Part shown: in pieces, positions 20,157-29,102 of the stretch
Numbering within the stretch: position 1 is the first letter of the stretch
Layout: each line of letters starts with the position of its first letter
Assembly: GCA_024636935.1 (NCBI GenBank)
Contig: JAGXGC010000031.1
Coordinates: 1 to 60,637, forward strand
Length of the DNA: 60,637 nucleotides
DNA from: Sideroxydans sp.
GTDB lineage: Bacteria > Pseudomonadota > Gammaproteobacteria > Burkholderiales > Gallionellaceae
Direction of reading: 5' to 3'
Position numbers and translations under genes: made by a program
The notes under the pieces: model-generated
Seen by the model: the letters and a program-made list of their open reading frames with translations, nothing else
Database searches by the model: none
What the model was told of the DNA's origin: nothing

Positions 20157-20248
20157 GATGACCCCCGGTATGCGCCTGCCTCGCCGTGCAGTCTGCGCTT
20201 ATTCGTTGTGGCAATAAGGGTAATAAAGTTACAATCATTCACCGAATC

Positions 20249-20270
20249 AATAATTTCAATTTTAATTATT
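20249..20270. promoter_or_regulatory. Inverted repeat in the rnfB/lysR divergent promoter
   Basis: AATAATT (20249-20255) and AATTATT (20264-20270) are perfect inverted arms 8 bp apart, in an AT-rich 145-bp gap between the divergent rnfB and LysR genes. LysR proteins typically bind dyads of this spacing in such gaps, so this is the best candidate for the regulator's site. The AT-rich sequence makes chance symmetry possible. Confidence 0.4.
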
Positions 20271-20301
20271 AGATGAATAAGTATTAGTTGAGGAGTTTGG
20301 T

Positions 20302-21234
20302 ATGGCAAAGGATGGGAAGGCTTACTATAAAGACAGTAGAATCAAGCAGATGCGCGCATTCTGTGAGGTAGTGCGCAGCGGCAGCGTGACCCAGGCGGCG
20401 CAGAAACTGTTCATTAGCCAGCCCTCAGTCACTTTGCAGATTCAGGCTCTGGAACGCGAATTGAGCGTCACATTGTTCGAAAGACGTGGTCCGGTACTCA
20501 AGCTCACGCCCGATGGTGAGTCTTTATATGAGTTGGCTGAACCCTTGGTAAAAGGTATTGATGGTTTGCAGGAGAGCTTCGCTGCATTGCATGGCCGATT
20601 GGAGTCGGGGATGCTCAATATCGGTGCCGGTGAATCCACCATCCTGTATGTGTTGCCGGAAGCGGTGCGCCGTTTCGTGGCGACCTATCCTGGCATTCAT
20701 ACCAAATTGCACAATGTCACAGGCCGTGATGGGCTCAAGATGTTGCGTGCGGACGATATAGACTTTGCGGTCGGCTCCATGCTGGAAGTGCCTGATGACA
20801 TTATCTATGAGCCAGTGGCCTTGTTCGACCCGGTACTCATCGTGCCGCTCGACCATCCGCTGGCAGCCTTCGATGAGGTCTCGCTGGAAGCGATAAGCCA
20901 GTACGGACTGATCCTGCCGCCGCGCCACCTTTCTACTTGGAATATAGTCAAATACGTGTTCCAGCAGCACAACCTGACTTTCAAGGTGACGCTGGAAGCG
21001 GGCGGCTGGGAAGTGATCAAGAAATATGTCGAACTCGGCATGGGTATCTCTATCGTCACGGCGATCTGTCTGACGGGCACCGAGAAGTTGAAATGTATTC
21101 CGCTGAAACAATATTTTCCGCAGCGCGGATATGGCCTAGTGCTGCGCAAAGGCAAGTTCTTGTCGCCGCAGGCACGGCGCTTTGTCGAGTTGCTGCATGA
21201 GGTATACGGCACTACACCATCACCTGAAAGATAG
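20302..21234 (+). CDS. LysR-family regulator divergent from the rnf-PFOR unit
   Basis: A 310-aa LysR-type regulator. Residues about 16-75 are the winged HTH (MRAFCEVVRSGSVTQAAQKLFISQPSVTLQIQALERELSV in outline), followed by a linker helix and a two-lobe effector domain (about 100-300). The N-terminal extension MAKDGKAYYKDSR is basic. The body is somewhat CysB/CbbR-like, but no specific ligand can be read from it. The ATG at 20302 follows TTGAGGAG. Its divergent position from rnfB makes it the probable regulator of the PFOR/Rnf/PpsA genes; a metabolite such as pyruvate or PEP would be a sensible effector, which is only inference. Confidence 0.9.
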   Translation: MAKDGKAYYKDSRIKQMRAFCEVVRSGSVTQAAQKLFISQPSVTLQIQALERELSVTLFERRGPVLKLTPDGESLYELAEPLVKGIDGLQESFAALHGRLESGMLNIGAGESTILYVLPEAVRRFVATYPGIHTKLHNVTGRDGLKMLRADDIDFAVGSMLEVPDDIIYEPVALFDPVLIVPLDHPLAAFDEVSLEAISQYGLILPPRHLSTWNIVKYVFQQHNLTFKVTLEAGGWEVIKKYVELGMGISIVTAICLTGTEKLKCIPLKQYFPQRGYGLVLRKGKFLSPQARRFVELLHEVYGTTPSPER

Positions 21235-21235
21235 A

Positions 21236-21266
21236 TTCAGTCACTTGACTTAATCGTTTGACTGAA
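21236..21266. promoter_or_regulatory. Candidate TetR operator upstream of the RND operon
   Basis: TTCAGTCA (21236-21243) and TGACTGAA (21259-21266) are perfect inverted arms 15 bp apart. A smaller palindrome, AGTCA-N2-TGACT (21239-21250), lies inside, and TTGACT is repeated at 21258-21263. The set sits about 70 bp upstream of a tetR gene, the usual place for an autoregulatory site. It could instead stop lysR transcription, but no T-run follows. Confidence 0.5.
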
Positions 21267-21336
21267 ATATCGTGCGCTCCCTGTCCACGCAGCCGGAGCG
21301 AAGTTGAGTCCCTCGAAAAAAACGAATTGTCCCCTG

Positions 21337-22023
21337 ATGAACATGGCGCAGCGCTTGCTGGGCCATGCACCTAGTTCTCAGGAGGAGACGCGCTGGCGCC
21401 TGCTGCAGGCCGCTACCGAGGTGTTCGCCGAAGTCGGCTATCGCGCAGCGACCACCCGCGAGATATCGCGCCGGGCCGAGGTCAATCTGGCAGCCATCCA
21501 TTACCACTTCGGAGACAAGGCGGAGCTCTACCGCGAAGTGTTCCGCCTGCCCTTTCTGAACGAATGCAACACCTTCGCCACGCTGGATCTGGAAGAAGTG
21601 TCGCTGTCAGAAGCTTTGCGTGCCCTGTACATCTGGCTGTTTCCGCCCGAAGCGGAAGCCGACCCCATGCTGCGTCAGTTCTTGCGTCTGCACGCGCGCG
21701 AAGAGGGCGATCCCAGTGGTGTGTTGGGTGATGCGCTGGTGCAAGCGTTTCGGCCGAACCATGAGAAATTGCTCGCGTTGCTGAGCCGCGAGATGGAAGT
21801 GTCGGACGTGGATGATGATATGCAGCGGCTTGCATTCAATCTGGTCGGATTGGCGACGGTATATCTACATGGCGGGCGTAGCGCAGTCGAGGCATTTGCG
21901 CCGCAACTGCTCAAAGGCGTGCCGGCACGCGAGACGATGGTGGAAAGATTGTTGGAGCATGCGCTGGTGCTGATAGCCGGCGAAAAGAAACGACGCATGA
22001 GAATGCAAAAGGAAAGCACATGA
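21337..22023 (+). CDS. TetR-family regulator of the RND operon (CecR-like)
   Basis: A 228-aa TetR/AcrR-type repressor. The N-terminal HTH is clear (LLQAATEVFAEVGYRAATTREISRRAEVNLAAIHYHFGDKAELYREVF in outline, split here only for description), and the C-terminal ligand domain resembles the DUF1956/CecR type. The stop overlaps the next gene's start as ATGA, so it is the first gene of an operon with the RND adaptor and pump and presumably represses it. The start could be ATG 21337, ATG 21343 or an upstream TTG; none has a strong Shine-Dalgarno. Confidence 0.88.
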   Translation: MNMAQRLLGHAPSSQEETRWRLLQAATEVFAEVGYRAATTREISRRAEVNLAAIHYHFGDKAELYREVFRLPFLNECNTFATLDLEEVSLSEALRALYIWLFPPEAEADPMLRQFLRLHAREEGDPSGVLGDALVQAFRPNHEKLLALLSREMEVSDVDDDMQRLAFNLVGLATVYLHGGRSAVEAFAPQLLKGVPARETMVERLLEHALVLIAGEKKRRMRMQKEST

Positions 22024-22952
22024 TGAAGACACGACTTCTCGACAACAAACCGCTGGTAATCAAGCTGATGCTGGCATCGTTGGTGTTCGGTGGCGGTGCG
22101 CTATGGTTGGCAAGCAGCAGCGTTGCGGAAGAGGCGGCAACCGCGCCTGCTGCAACAGGCCGCCCGGCATTGACCGTGCGCACCACTGTGCTGCGTGAAG
22201 ATAAATGGTCGGAGACATTGTCGGCCAACGGCAGCATCCTGCCCTGGCAGGAAGCCATCATCGGGTCGCAATTGCAAGGTGTGCGTATCGCCGAAGTGAA
22301 GGTGAGCATCGGCGACCATGTGAAGCGCGGTGAGGTGCTGGCGACTTTGGATAATGCCATCCTGCGTGATAGCAGCGATTCACCACAGGGCAAGATACTC
22401 GCACCGGATGACGGCGTGATCTCGGCCGCCAGTGCGAATGTCGGCTCCATGCCGCAGCTTGGGGTGGAACTATTCCGCATCATTCGCAAAGGACGATTGG
22501 AATGGCGTGCGGAACTGACGGCGGATGAGTTGATGCGTATGCGTCGCGGCATGAAGGCAAATGTGACACTGTCTGGCGGTCGGAATCTGCATGGTGTGGT
22601 GCGCGCTATTTCGCCATCGGTCGATCCGCGCACGCGTTATGGTTATGTATTGGTGTCGCTGAACGACAACACGGGCGTCATCGCAGGCGCCTTCGCGCGC
22701 GGGACTTTCGATATCAGTGGCGCACGTAATATTCGTACCTTGCCCACCACAGCAGTTATGCAACGGGGCGACGTCACCTATGTGCTGGTGGTCGACGGTG
22801 CGAGTCGGGTGCATGAACAAGCTATCAAGACCGGGCAGCGCAAAGGCGCACGGATAGAGATCGTGCAAGGTTTGAAGCCTGGTCAGCAAGTGGTGGAGAG
22901 CGGTGGGCCGTTCCTGACCGAAGGCGATCTGGTTCAAGTGATCAAGGAATAA
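22020..22952 (+). CDS. RND efflux periplasmic adaptor lacking the alpha-hairpin
   Basis: A 310-aa membrane fusion protein with an N-terminal signal/anchor helix (KLMLASLVFGGGALWLAS), a lipoyl domain split as VRIAEVKVSIGDHVKRGEVLATLD and KILAPDDGVISAAS, then beta-barrel and membrane-proximal domains. In ordinary adaptors the two lipoyl halves are separated by a 60-110 residue alpha-hairpin that docks on TolC. Here only about 13 residues (NAILRDSSDSPQG) separate them. The reading frame is intact. It overlaps tetR by 4 bp and precedes the pump by 2 bp. Substrate unknown. Confidence 0.9.
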   Translation: MMKTRLLDNKPLVIKLMLASLVFGGGALWLASSSVAEEAATAPAATGRPALTVRTTVLREDKWSETLSANGSILPWQEAIIGSQLQGVRIAEVKVSIGDHVKRGEVLATLDNAILRDSSDSPQGKILAPDDGVISAASANVGSMPQLGVELFRIIRKGRLEWRAELTADELMRMRRGMKANVTLSGGRNLHGVVRAISPSVDPRTRYGYVLVSLNDNTGVIAGAFARGTFDISGARNIRTLPTTAVMQRGDVTYVLVVDGASRVHEQAIKTGQRKGARIEIVQGLKPGQQVVESGGPFLTEGDLVQVIKE

Positions 22953-22954
22953 GC

Positions 22955-25900
22955 ATGAACGTTTCCGCATGGTCTATACGTAATCCAATTCCGGCAATAC
23001 TCGGCTTTTTGCTGCTGAGCTTCATGGGTATCGCCGCATTCAAGGCGATGAAGATCCAGTTGTTCCCCGATATCGATCTGCCGATGATCACGGTGACTGC
23101 CTCTTTGCCGGGCGCTTCACCGGATCAGATGGAGGCTGAAGTCGCACGCAAGATCGAGAATGCACTGGCCAGCGCGCAGGGTCTTAAGCATATCTATACG
23201 CAGGTGAAAGATGGCAGCGCTGTCATCTCAGCCGAGTTCAGGCTGGAGCGCGACTCGCGCGAGGCGCTGGAAGATGTGCGTTCAACAGTGTCCCGTATTC
23301 GCAGTGATCTGCCGCGTGAGATGCTTGATCCGGCTATCAATAAAGTGGAGATGAGTGGCAAGCCGTTGCTGACCTATACCATCACCACACCAAGCATGAG
23401 TGAAGAGGAGTTGTCCTGGTTCGTGGACAACAACATCGCCAAGTTGCTACTGGGTGTGAAGGGCGTGGGTGCGGTCAACCGTGTTGGCGGAGTGACGCGT
23501 CAGGTACGTGTGGAGCTCGATCCGATCAGATTGCTGGCGCTGAATTTGACCGCTGCCGATGTTTCAAAACGATTGAAAGAGATACAGCAGGAGGCACCTG
23601 GTGGCAGAACCGATCTGGGTGGACTGGAGCAATCCGTCAGGACGCTGGCAACGGTCAAGACGGCTGCCGAGTTGGCGCAGATCGAGATCGGTCTAAAAGA
23701 CGGGCGCAGCATCAAACTTGAGCAGGTCGCGGATGTGAGCGACACCATCGCAGAACGCCGTTCGGCTGCCTTGCATGATGGCAAGCCGGTGGTGGGCTTC
23801 GAGGTCATCCGCTCGCTCGGTGCGAGCGATGTCTCAGTCGCAGAGGGTGTGGATAGTGCGTTGGCGAAGCTGAATGAGACGCATCCCGATGTGCAGACCG
23901 AGCTGGTGTTCACCACGGTAGAAACAGTACGCGAGGCTTATCAGGGTTCGATGGAGATGATCTTCGAGGGCGCTGCATTGGCGGTGCTGGTGGTCATGTT
24001 CTTCCTGCGCAACACACGCGCCACCATCGTGGCGGCGACCGCATTGCCGCTTGCCATTATCCCAACCTTCGCCTGCATGTACCTGTTCGGTTTCACCATC
24101 AATATGGTGACTTTGCTTGCGTTGTCGCTGGTGGTCGGTGTGCTTGTGGATGATGCCATCGTGGAGATCGAGAACATCATGCGCCATCTGGAGATGGGCA
24201 AGTCGCCTTACGACGCGGCGATGGAAGCGGCGGACGAGATCGGCATGGCGGTCATCGCAACCACCTTTACGCTGGTGGCGGTGTTCTTGCCGACTGCGTT
24301 CATGAGCGGGGTGCCGGGGCGATTCTTCGTGCAGTTTGGTTGGACTGCCGCTGTGGCCGTGTTGTTCTCGCTGGTCGTCGCGCGCTTGCTGACACCGATG
24401 ATGTCGGCTTATTTCCTGCAACCACGTATCGCGCATGAGACGCCGGGCTGGATCAATATCTACTTGAAATGGGCGCAATGGTGTTTGGCGCATCGCAAGA
24501 CGACCATGGCCGCCGCCGCCATATTCTTTGTCGGCTCGTTCGCGCTGGCGGGGACGCTGCCAACAGCATTCCAGCCCAAGGACAATCAGTCCCAATCGCA
24601 GGTCTCGATCACACTGCCGCCGGGTAGCAAGTTCGAGCAGACCTACGCAATGGCCGAGCAAGCACGTGAGATCGTGATGAAGAACCCGAATGTGACCTTG
24701 GTCTATACCGCCATCGGCGGCGGGGCGGCCGGCGGCAATGCATTTGAGCCTTCGGGTGCCGCGGAAGCCCGCAAAGCATCGCTGTCCATTCAGCTCAAGG
24801 CGCGCGATGAGCGCCCTCGCAAGCAATTGATCGAGGACGAGCTGCGGGAGGCTTTGAGAGTTCTGCCGGGTGTGCGCGTGAAGGTCGGCCTAGGATCGTC
24901 AGCCGACAAGCATCAGCTGGTGCTGACCAGTGAGAACAGCGAACTGCTGGCTGCGCATGCATTGAAGGTCGGGCAGGACTTGCGCACCATCCATGGCATC
25001 GGCAACGTGGTGTCGAACTCCAGCATCCTGCGTCCGGAGATCGTGGCGCGTCCCGATTTCGCGCGGGCGGCGGATCTTGGTGTGACCACGGTGGCGATCG
25101 CTGAGACGCTGCGCGTGGCGACCAACGGCGATTACGATCAGGCGCTAGCCAAACTGAATCTGCCGGACCGTCAACTGCCTATCATCGTGAAGTTGCGCGA
25201 TGACGCACGTCAGGATCTGGCCTTGCTGGAGCGGTTGGTGGTGAACGGAGCGAATGGCCCGGTGCTCTTGGGCAATGTGGCGACACTAAGTATGGAGAGC
25301 GGTCCGGCACAGATCGACCGCTACGATCGCCAGCGCAACATCACATTCGAGATCGAGCTGGCAGGCCAACCCTTGGGTAAGGTTCAGCAGGCCGTAGCAG
25401 CGTTGCCATCCATCAAAAATATGCCCAAGGGCGTGGAAATGGCAGCCATCGGAGATGCCGAAGCGATGAACGAGCTGTTCGCCAGCTTCGGTCTGGCCAT
25501 GTTCACAGGAGTGATGTGTATCTACATTGTGCTGGTGTTGCTGTTCAAGGACTTCATGCAGCCGGCAACGATCTTGTGGGCGCTGATCCTCTCCATTCCG
25601 GGAGCCTTCCTCGCGCTGTTCCTGACACATACGGCGATCTCCATGCCTTCCATGATCGGCCTCATCATGCTGATGGGAATCGCGACCAAGAACTCCATCC
25701 TGTTGGTGGAATATGCGATCGTGTCCAGACGCGATCGCGGTATGAGTCGCGCGGAGGCATTGATGGATGCTTGCAGCAAGCGGGTGCGTCCGATCGTGAT
25801 GACTACGTTGGCTATGGCTGCCGGTATGATGCCGGTGGCACTGGATATGGGTATGGGTGACGGCAGTTTCCGCAGCCCGATGGCAATTGTAGTGATTGGC

Positions 25901-26044
25901 GGGCTGATCACCTCCACCTTCCTGAGTTTGCTGGTGATCCCGGTGGTGTTCACTTATGTCGACGACGGAATCGAATGGCTGCGCAGGATGTTCAACAAGG
26001 CACGGGGCATAACGGCACCTGCAAGCGAAGTAAAGGCAGGTTGA
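22955..26044 (+). CDS. RND-family inner-membrane efflux pump (HAE1-like)
   Basis: A 1029-aa proton-driven exporter of the AcrB/MexB type. The N-terminal helix (NPIPAILGFLLLSFMGIAAF), the two large periplasmic loops, TM4 with VDDAIVEIENIMRH (the Asp-Asp proton relay) and TM10 with ATKNSILLVEYAIV (the conserved Lys) are all visible. The duplicated 6+6 helix layout and total length are normal. It probably exports lipophilic compounds; the exact substrates cannot be read. No outer-membrane gene follows directly; the tolC at 26854 is the likely partner. Confidence 0.95.
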   Translation: MNVSAWSIRNPIPAILGFLLLSFMGIAAFKAMKIQLFPDIDLPMITVTASLPGASPDQMEAEVARKIENALASAQGLKHIYTQVKDGSAVISAEFRLERDSREALEDVRSTVSRIRSDLPREMLDPAINKVEMSGKPLLTYTITTPSMSEEELSWFVDNNIAKLLLGVKGVGAVNRVGGVTRQVRVELDPIRLLALNLTAADVSKRLKEIQQEAPGGRTDLGGLEQSVRTLATVKTAAELAQIEIGLKDGRSIKLEQVADVSDTIAERRSAALHDGKPVVGFEVIRSLGASDVSVAEGVDSALAKLNETHPDVQTELVFTTVETVREAYQGSMEMIFEGAALAVLVVMFFLRNTRATIVAATALPLAIIPTFACMYLFGFTINMVTLLALSLVVGVLVDDAIVEIENIMRHLEMGKSPYDAAMEAADEIGMAVIATTFTLVAVFLPTAFMSGVPGRFFVQFGWTAAVAVLFSLVVARLLTPMMSAYFLQPRIAHETPGWINIYLKWAQWCLAHRKTTMAAAAIFFVGSFALAGTLPTAFQPKDNQSQSQVSITLPPGSKFEQTYAMAEQAREIVMKNPNVTLVYTAIGGGAAGGNAFEPSGAAEARKASLSIQLKARDERPRKQLIEDELREALRVLPGVRVKVGLGSSADKHQLVLTSENSELLAAHALKVGQDLRTIHGIGNVVSNSSILRPEIVARPDFARAADLGVTTVAIAETLRVATNGDYDQALAKLNLPDRQLPIIVKLRDDARQDLALLERLVVNGANGPVLLGNVATLSMESGPAQIDRYDRQRNITFEIELAGQPLGKVQQAVAALPSIKNMPKGVEMAAIGDAEAMNELFASFGLAMFTGVMCIYIVLVLLFKDFMQPATILWALILSIPGAFLALFLTHTAISMPSMIGLIMLMGIATKNSILLVEYAIVSRRDRGMSRAEALMDACSKRVRPIVMTTLAMAAGMMPVALDMGMGDGSFRSPMAIVVIGGLITSTFLSLLVIPVVFTYVDDGIEWLRRMFNKARGITAPASEVKAG

Positions 26045-26069
26045 GGGTGATAGGGGGTGTTGTTATACT
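26041..26069 (+). promoter_or_regulatory. Sigma70-type promoter for the PIMT-like gene
   Basis: TTGAGG (26041-26046) and TATACT (26064-26069) are separated by 17 bp. The box overlaps the end of the pump gene and lies about 50 bp before the next start codon, so the PIMT-like gene can be transcribed apart from the efflux operon. Confidence 0.65.
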
Positions 26070-26120
26070 CCCGCGCGATATCGCCCATCGGACGGCAATA
26101 CACTGTACAAGGAGAGAGTA

Positions 26121-26771
26121 ATGAATCTGGAACAAGCACGCTTCAACATGATCGAGCAACAGATCCGCCCATGGGATGTTCTCGATCCCCGCGTTCTGGA
26201 ATTGCTGAAGGTGGTTCGCCGCGAACAGTTCGTACCGGCGGACAGCAAAGGCCTGACCTTTGTCGATACCGAGATATCTCTGGGTCATGGTGTGAGCATG
26301 TGGCAGCCAAAGGTCGAGGCACGCGCGGTGCAGGCGCTGGCTTTGCAACCCATGGACAGTGTGCTGGAGATCGGTACGGGTAGCGGTCACGTGACCGCCT
26401 TGCTGGCACGTTTGGCCGCGCAAGTGACCAGTGTTGAGATCGAGCCTGAGCTAAGCACTTCTGCTTCGCGCAATCTGGCTACGCACAATATCGACAACGT
26501 CACGCTGCAAGTGGGCGATGCCGCAAATAGCTGGGGCGAAGCTGAATACGACGCCATCGTACTTACGGCCTCAGTGCCGATGGTGCCGGAGGCGTACAAG
26601 CAGCAACTTAAGGCCGGCGGCCGCTTGTTCGCTATCGTGGGTGATGCACCGGCGATGCATGCGCAACTGATCACCCGTACCGGAGCCGATACTTTTGAAA
26701 CCAAAGTATTGTTCGAAACCGTGGTCGCGCCACTACGCAACGCAGCACAGCCAGAACGCTTCGTATTCTGA
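26121..26771 (+). CDS. pcm: Protein-L-isoaspartate O-methyltransferase family protein
   Basis: A 216-aa SAM-dependent methyltransferase of the PIMT family, whose best-known members repair L-isoaspartyl residues in damaged proteins. The SAM motif VLEIGTGSGHVTALLA, the post-I acidic VEIEPEL and the family-like C-terminus are visible, along with the N-terminal MIEQQIRPWDVLDPRVLELLKVVRREQFVP. This shorter variant regularly precedes tolC in betaproteobacteria, so its real substrate may differ from isoaspartate. An AAGGAGAGAG Shine-Dalgarno precedes the ATG. Confidence 0.85.
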   Translation: MNLEQARFNMIEQQIRPWDVLDPRVLELLKVVRREQFVPADSKGLTFVDTEISLGHGVSMWQPKVEARAVQALALQPMDSVLEIGTGSGHVTALLARLAAQVTSVEIEPELSTSASRNLATHNIDNVTLQVGDAANSWGEAEYDAIVLTASVPMVPEAYKQQLKAGGRLFAIVGDAPAMHAQLITRTGADTFETKVLFETVVAPLRNAAQPERFVF

Positions 26772-26792
26772 AGTTCGATTGATCACATACGC

Positions 26793-26838
26793 TTGCCTCG
26801 ATTGAGGCAAACATATAATATTAGCCAATTCTAATATT
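26793..26838 (+). promoter_or_regulatory. tolC promoter region with nested palindromes
   Basis: TTGCCTC-N4-GAGGCAA (26793-26810) may close the previous transcript. Directly after it, AATATTAG-N6-CTAATATT (26817-26838) is a perfect 22-bp palindrome that overlaps a TATAAT box (26814-26819). The start of tolC is 15 bp further on. A dimeric repressor of the MarR or TetR type would fit this site. Role inferred. Confidence 0.55.
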
Positions 26839-26853
26839 CTAATGGAGTGCCAC

Positions 26854-28152
26854 ATGAATCCGTCCAGAACCATTTTGAGTGCGATGCTGGCAGTAGCGTT
26901 TGCCGCGCCGGCCTCGGCGGCAGACCTGATCGATATCTATCGTGCCGCCCAAACTCAGGATGCGGTGTTTGCATCAGCGCGTGCTGCGCAGCAAGCAGGC
27001 CAGGAAAAGTTAAGTCAGGGACGCGCCTTGCTGATGCCGAGCGTCAACTTGAATGCCAATACGGCGTACAACGACGTGAACGCACCGTATGGGGCGAACA
27101 AATATAACAGCCACGGTTACGGCGTGACCGTGACGCAACCTCTGTTCCGCGAGCAAAACTGGGCCATGTACAACCAGTCCGAGTTGCAGGTCGCCATCAC
27201 CGAGGCGCAGTTCAAAGCAGCACAGCAGGACGTCATCCTGCGCAGTGCGCAAGCCTATTTCGATGTACTGATCGCACAGGACACGGTGCAATTGATCGTG
27301 GCGCAGAAGTCCGCTATCTCGCAACAACTGGAACAAGCCAAGCGCAATTTCGAAGTGGGTACGGCAACCATTACCGATACCTATGAAGCACAGGCACGTT
27401 ATGACCTGATCCTTGCTCAGGAATTGGCCGCTGCCAGTGATCTGGAAGTGAAACGTCGTGATCTGCAGCAACTCATCAATGCAGATGTGCCGGTGTTGAA
27501 CGTATTGGGTGCAGGGTTCAACCCAGTTGCCCCCGAGCCTGCCGATGCGCAGAAATGGGTAGAGGACGCCAAACTCAACAACCTGCAAGTCAAAATTGCC
27601 GAGGCAGCCTATGAGTTGGCAGATGAAGAAGTTGCACGCAATCGTGGTGGACATCTGCCAACATTGGACTTGGTAGGCAGCTATTCCAAGAACACCGGTT
27701 GTGCTTTTACTAGCTGCGGTGACACGCGCAGTACATCGGTTGGCCTGCAATTGAACATGCCTCTGTTCCAAGGTGGTGCAACACAGTCGAAATGGCGTGA
27801 GGCAGATGCCAATCGCGAGAAAGCCAAGCAAGATCTGGAAAACGCACGTCGCAATGTGGCGGTGCAGACTCGCCAAGCCTATCTGGGCGTAGCAACGGGT
27901 ATCGCGCAGGTACAGGCGCTGCAACAGGCGTTGAAGTCGAGCGAGAGTCTGTTGTCAGCCAGTAAGCTAGGTCAGGAAGTCGGCGTGCGTACCAGTCTCG
28001 ATGTGCTCAACGCGCAACAGCAGATGTATGCCACACGTCGTGACTTGTATCAGGCGCAATACAACTACTTGGTCAGCAATCTGCGTTTGAAAGCGGCGAC
28101 AGGCAGTTTGCAAGAAGCGGACTTGGAGCGGGTCAATCAGGCGCTGCACTAA
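26854..28152 (+). CDS. tolC: TolC-family outer membrane channel
   Basis: A 432-aa outer-membrane efflux/secretion duct. The signal peptide (MNPSRTILSAMLAVAFAAPASA) ends at an Ala-x-Ala site. The mature protein has the duplicated TolC helix pattern (QAGQEKLSQGRALLMPSVNLNANTAY; later READANREKAKQDLENARRNVAVQTRQAYLGVA). The ATG at 26854 is preferred over one at 26842 because GGAG lies at 26844-26847. It probably serves the RND pump upstream and type I exporters. Confidence 0.95.
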   Translation: MNPSRTILSAMLAVAFAAPASAADLIDIYRAAQTQDAVFASARAAQQAGQEKLSQGRALLMPSVNLNANTAYNDVNAPYGANKYNSHGYGVTVTQPLFREQNWAMYNQSELQVAITEAQFKAAQQDVILRSAQAYFDVLIAQDTVQLIVAQKSAISQQLEQAKRNFEVGTATITDTYEAQARYDLILAQELAAASDLEVKRRDLQQLINADVPVLNVLGAGFNPVAPEPADAQKWVEDAKLNNLQVKIAEAAYELADEEVARNRGGHLPTLDLVGSYSKNTGCAFTSCGDTRSTSVGLQLNMPLFQGGATQSKWREADANREKAKQDLENARRNVAVQTRQAYLGVATGIAQVQALQQALKSSESLLSASKLGQEVGVRTSLDVLNAQQQMYATRRDLYQAQYNYLVSNLRLKAATGSLQEADLERVNQALH

Positions 28153-28157
28153 GCTTT

Positions 28158-28191
28158 ATGCATCAGGCCGAAAACACTCGGCCTCATGCAT
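28158..28191. terminator. Hairpin between converging tolC and rmlD
   Basis: ATGCAT (28158-28163) and AGGCCGA (28165-28171) pair with TCGGCCT (28178-28184) and ATGCAT (28186-28191), with one C-C mismatch and a 6-nt loop. It lies in the 47-bp gap between two converging genes. No T-run, so a bidirectional or Rho-assisted stop. Confidence 0.7.
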
Positions 28192-28199
28192 GTATCGAT

Positions 28200-29102
28200 T
28201 CAATGCGGCTTTGTATAAAGCAGCCGTACGCATTGAGCCAGATCGTCCTGCCATAGCGGCAGATCCAATCCGAACCCCTCTTTGATCTTATTAGTATTCA
28301 GCACGGAATTGGCGGGCCGCGGCGCCGGCAGGGGGTAGCCGCTGGTCGGAATGCCCTCAATGGTCAGCGTCTTATCGCGCAACACCTCATCGTAAAGTTT
28401 GGCGAATTGAACGATCTCTTCAGCGTAGCGATGCCAGCTTGTTCGCCCGCCAGCGGTCAGGTGGTACAAACCATAACGACTTTCCTCAAAATCCACAGCG
28501 TGACATTGCTGCAAGATCTGCGCAGTTGAATTAGCCAGCAAACTTGCGCTGGTGGGCGCGCCAAATTGATCGGCGACGATACGTAAGGTGTCGCGCTCTT
28601 TCGCCAAGCGCAGGACAGTCTTTACGAAATTTCCGCCATGTACGCCATAGACCCAACTGGTACGCAGGATGAAGTGATTGCAACCAACGGCACGAATCGC
28701 TTCTTCGCCTGCCAGCTTGGTCTTGCCATAGACGCTCTGCGGATCAGAGCTGTCAGACTCAGAGTAGGGCTCACTATTGCGGCCGTTGAAAACGTAATCG
28801 GTAGAAAAATGTATCAGCAGGGCGTTGAGCTTACGCGCCTCCTCGGCCATAACACCAGGCGCAATACCATTCACAGCCAACGCCAACTCTGGCTCACCCT
28901 CTGCTTTGTCTACCGCAGTGTAAGCCGCAGGATTGAGGATGATGTCGGGCTGGTACTGCTGAATCACGCTACGGATGGCATCTGGATTTGCCAAGTCGAG
29001 CTGTTCTCGCGTCAATGCGACAAGGCGACCGGCAGCGGGCAACACGCGCTGCAATTCCCAGCCAACTTGGCCGTTGGAACCGGTGAGCAGAATTGTCTTC
29101 AA
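28200..29102 (-). CDS. rmlD: dTDP-4-dehydrorhamnose reductase
   Basis: RmlD reduces dTDP-4-keto-L-rhamnose to dTDP-L-rhamnose with NAD(P)H, the last step of rhamnose donor synthesis. The 300-aa protein has the Rossmann motif LTGSNGQVGWEL, HFSTDYVFNGR and the catalytic YGKTKLAGE. The TTG at 29102 is chosen because it overlaps the rmlC stop as TTGA and gives the normal length. A longer frame would lie inside rmlC. Confidence 0.93.
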   Translation of the reverse strand: MKTILLTGSNGQVGWELQRVLPAAGRLVALTREQLDLANPDAIRSVIQQYQPDIILNPAAYTAVDKAEGEPELALAVNGIAPGVMAEEARKLNALLIHFSTDYVFNGRNSEPYSESDSSDPQSVYGKTKLAGEEAIRAVGCNHFILRTSWVYGVHGGNFVKTVLRLAKERDTLRIVADQFGAPTSASLLANSTAQILQQCHAVDFEESRYGLYHLTAGGRTSWHRYAEEIVQFAKLYDEVLRDKTLTIEGIPTSGYPLPAPRPANSVLNTNKIKEGFGLDLPLWQDDLAQCVRLLYTKPH

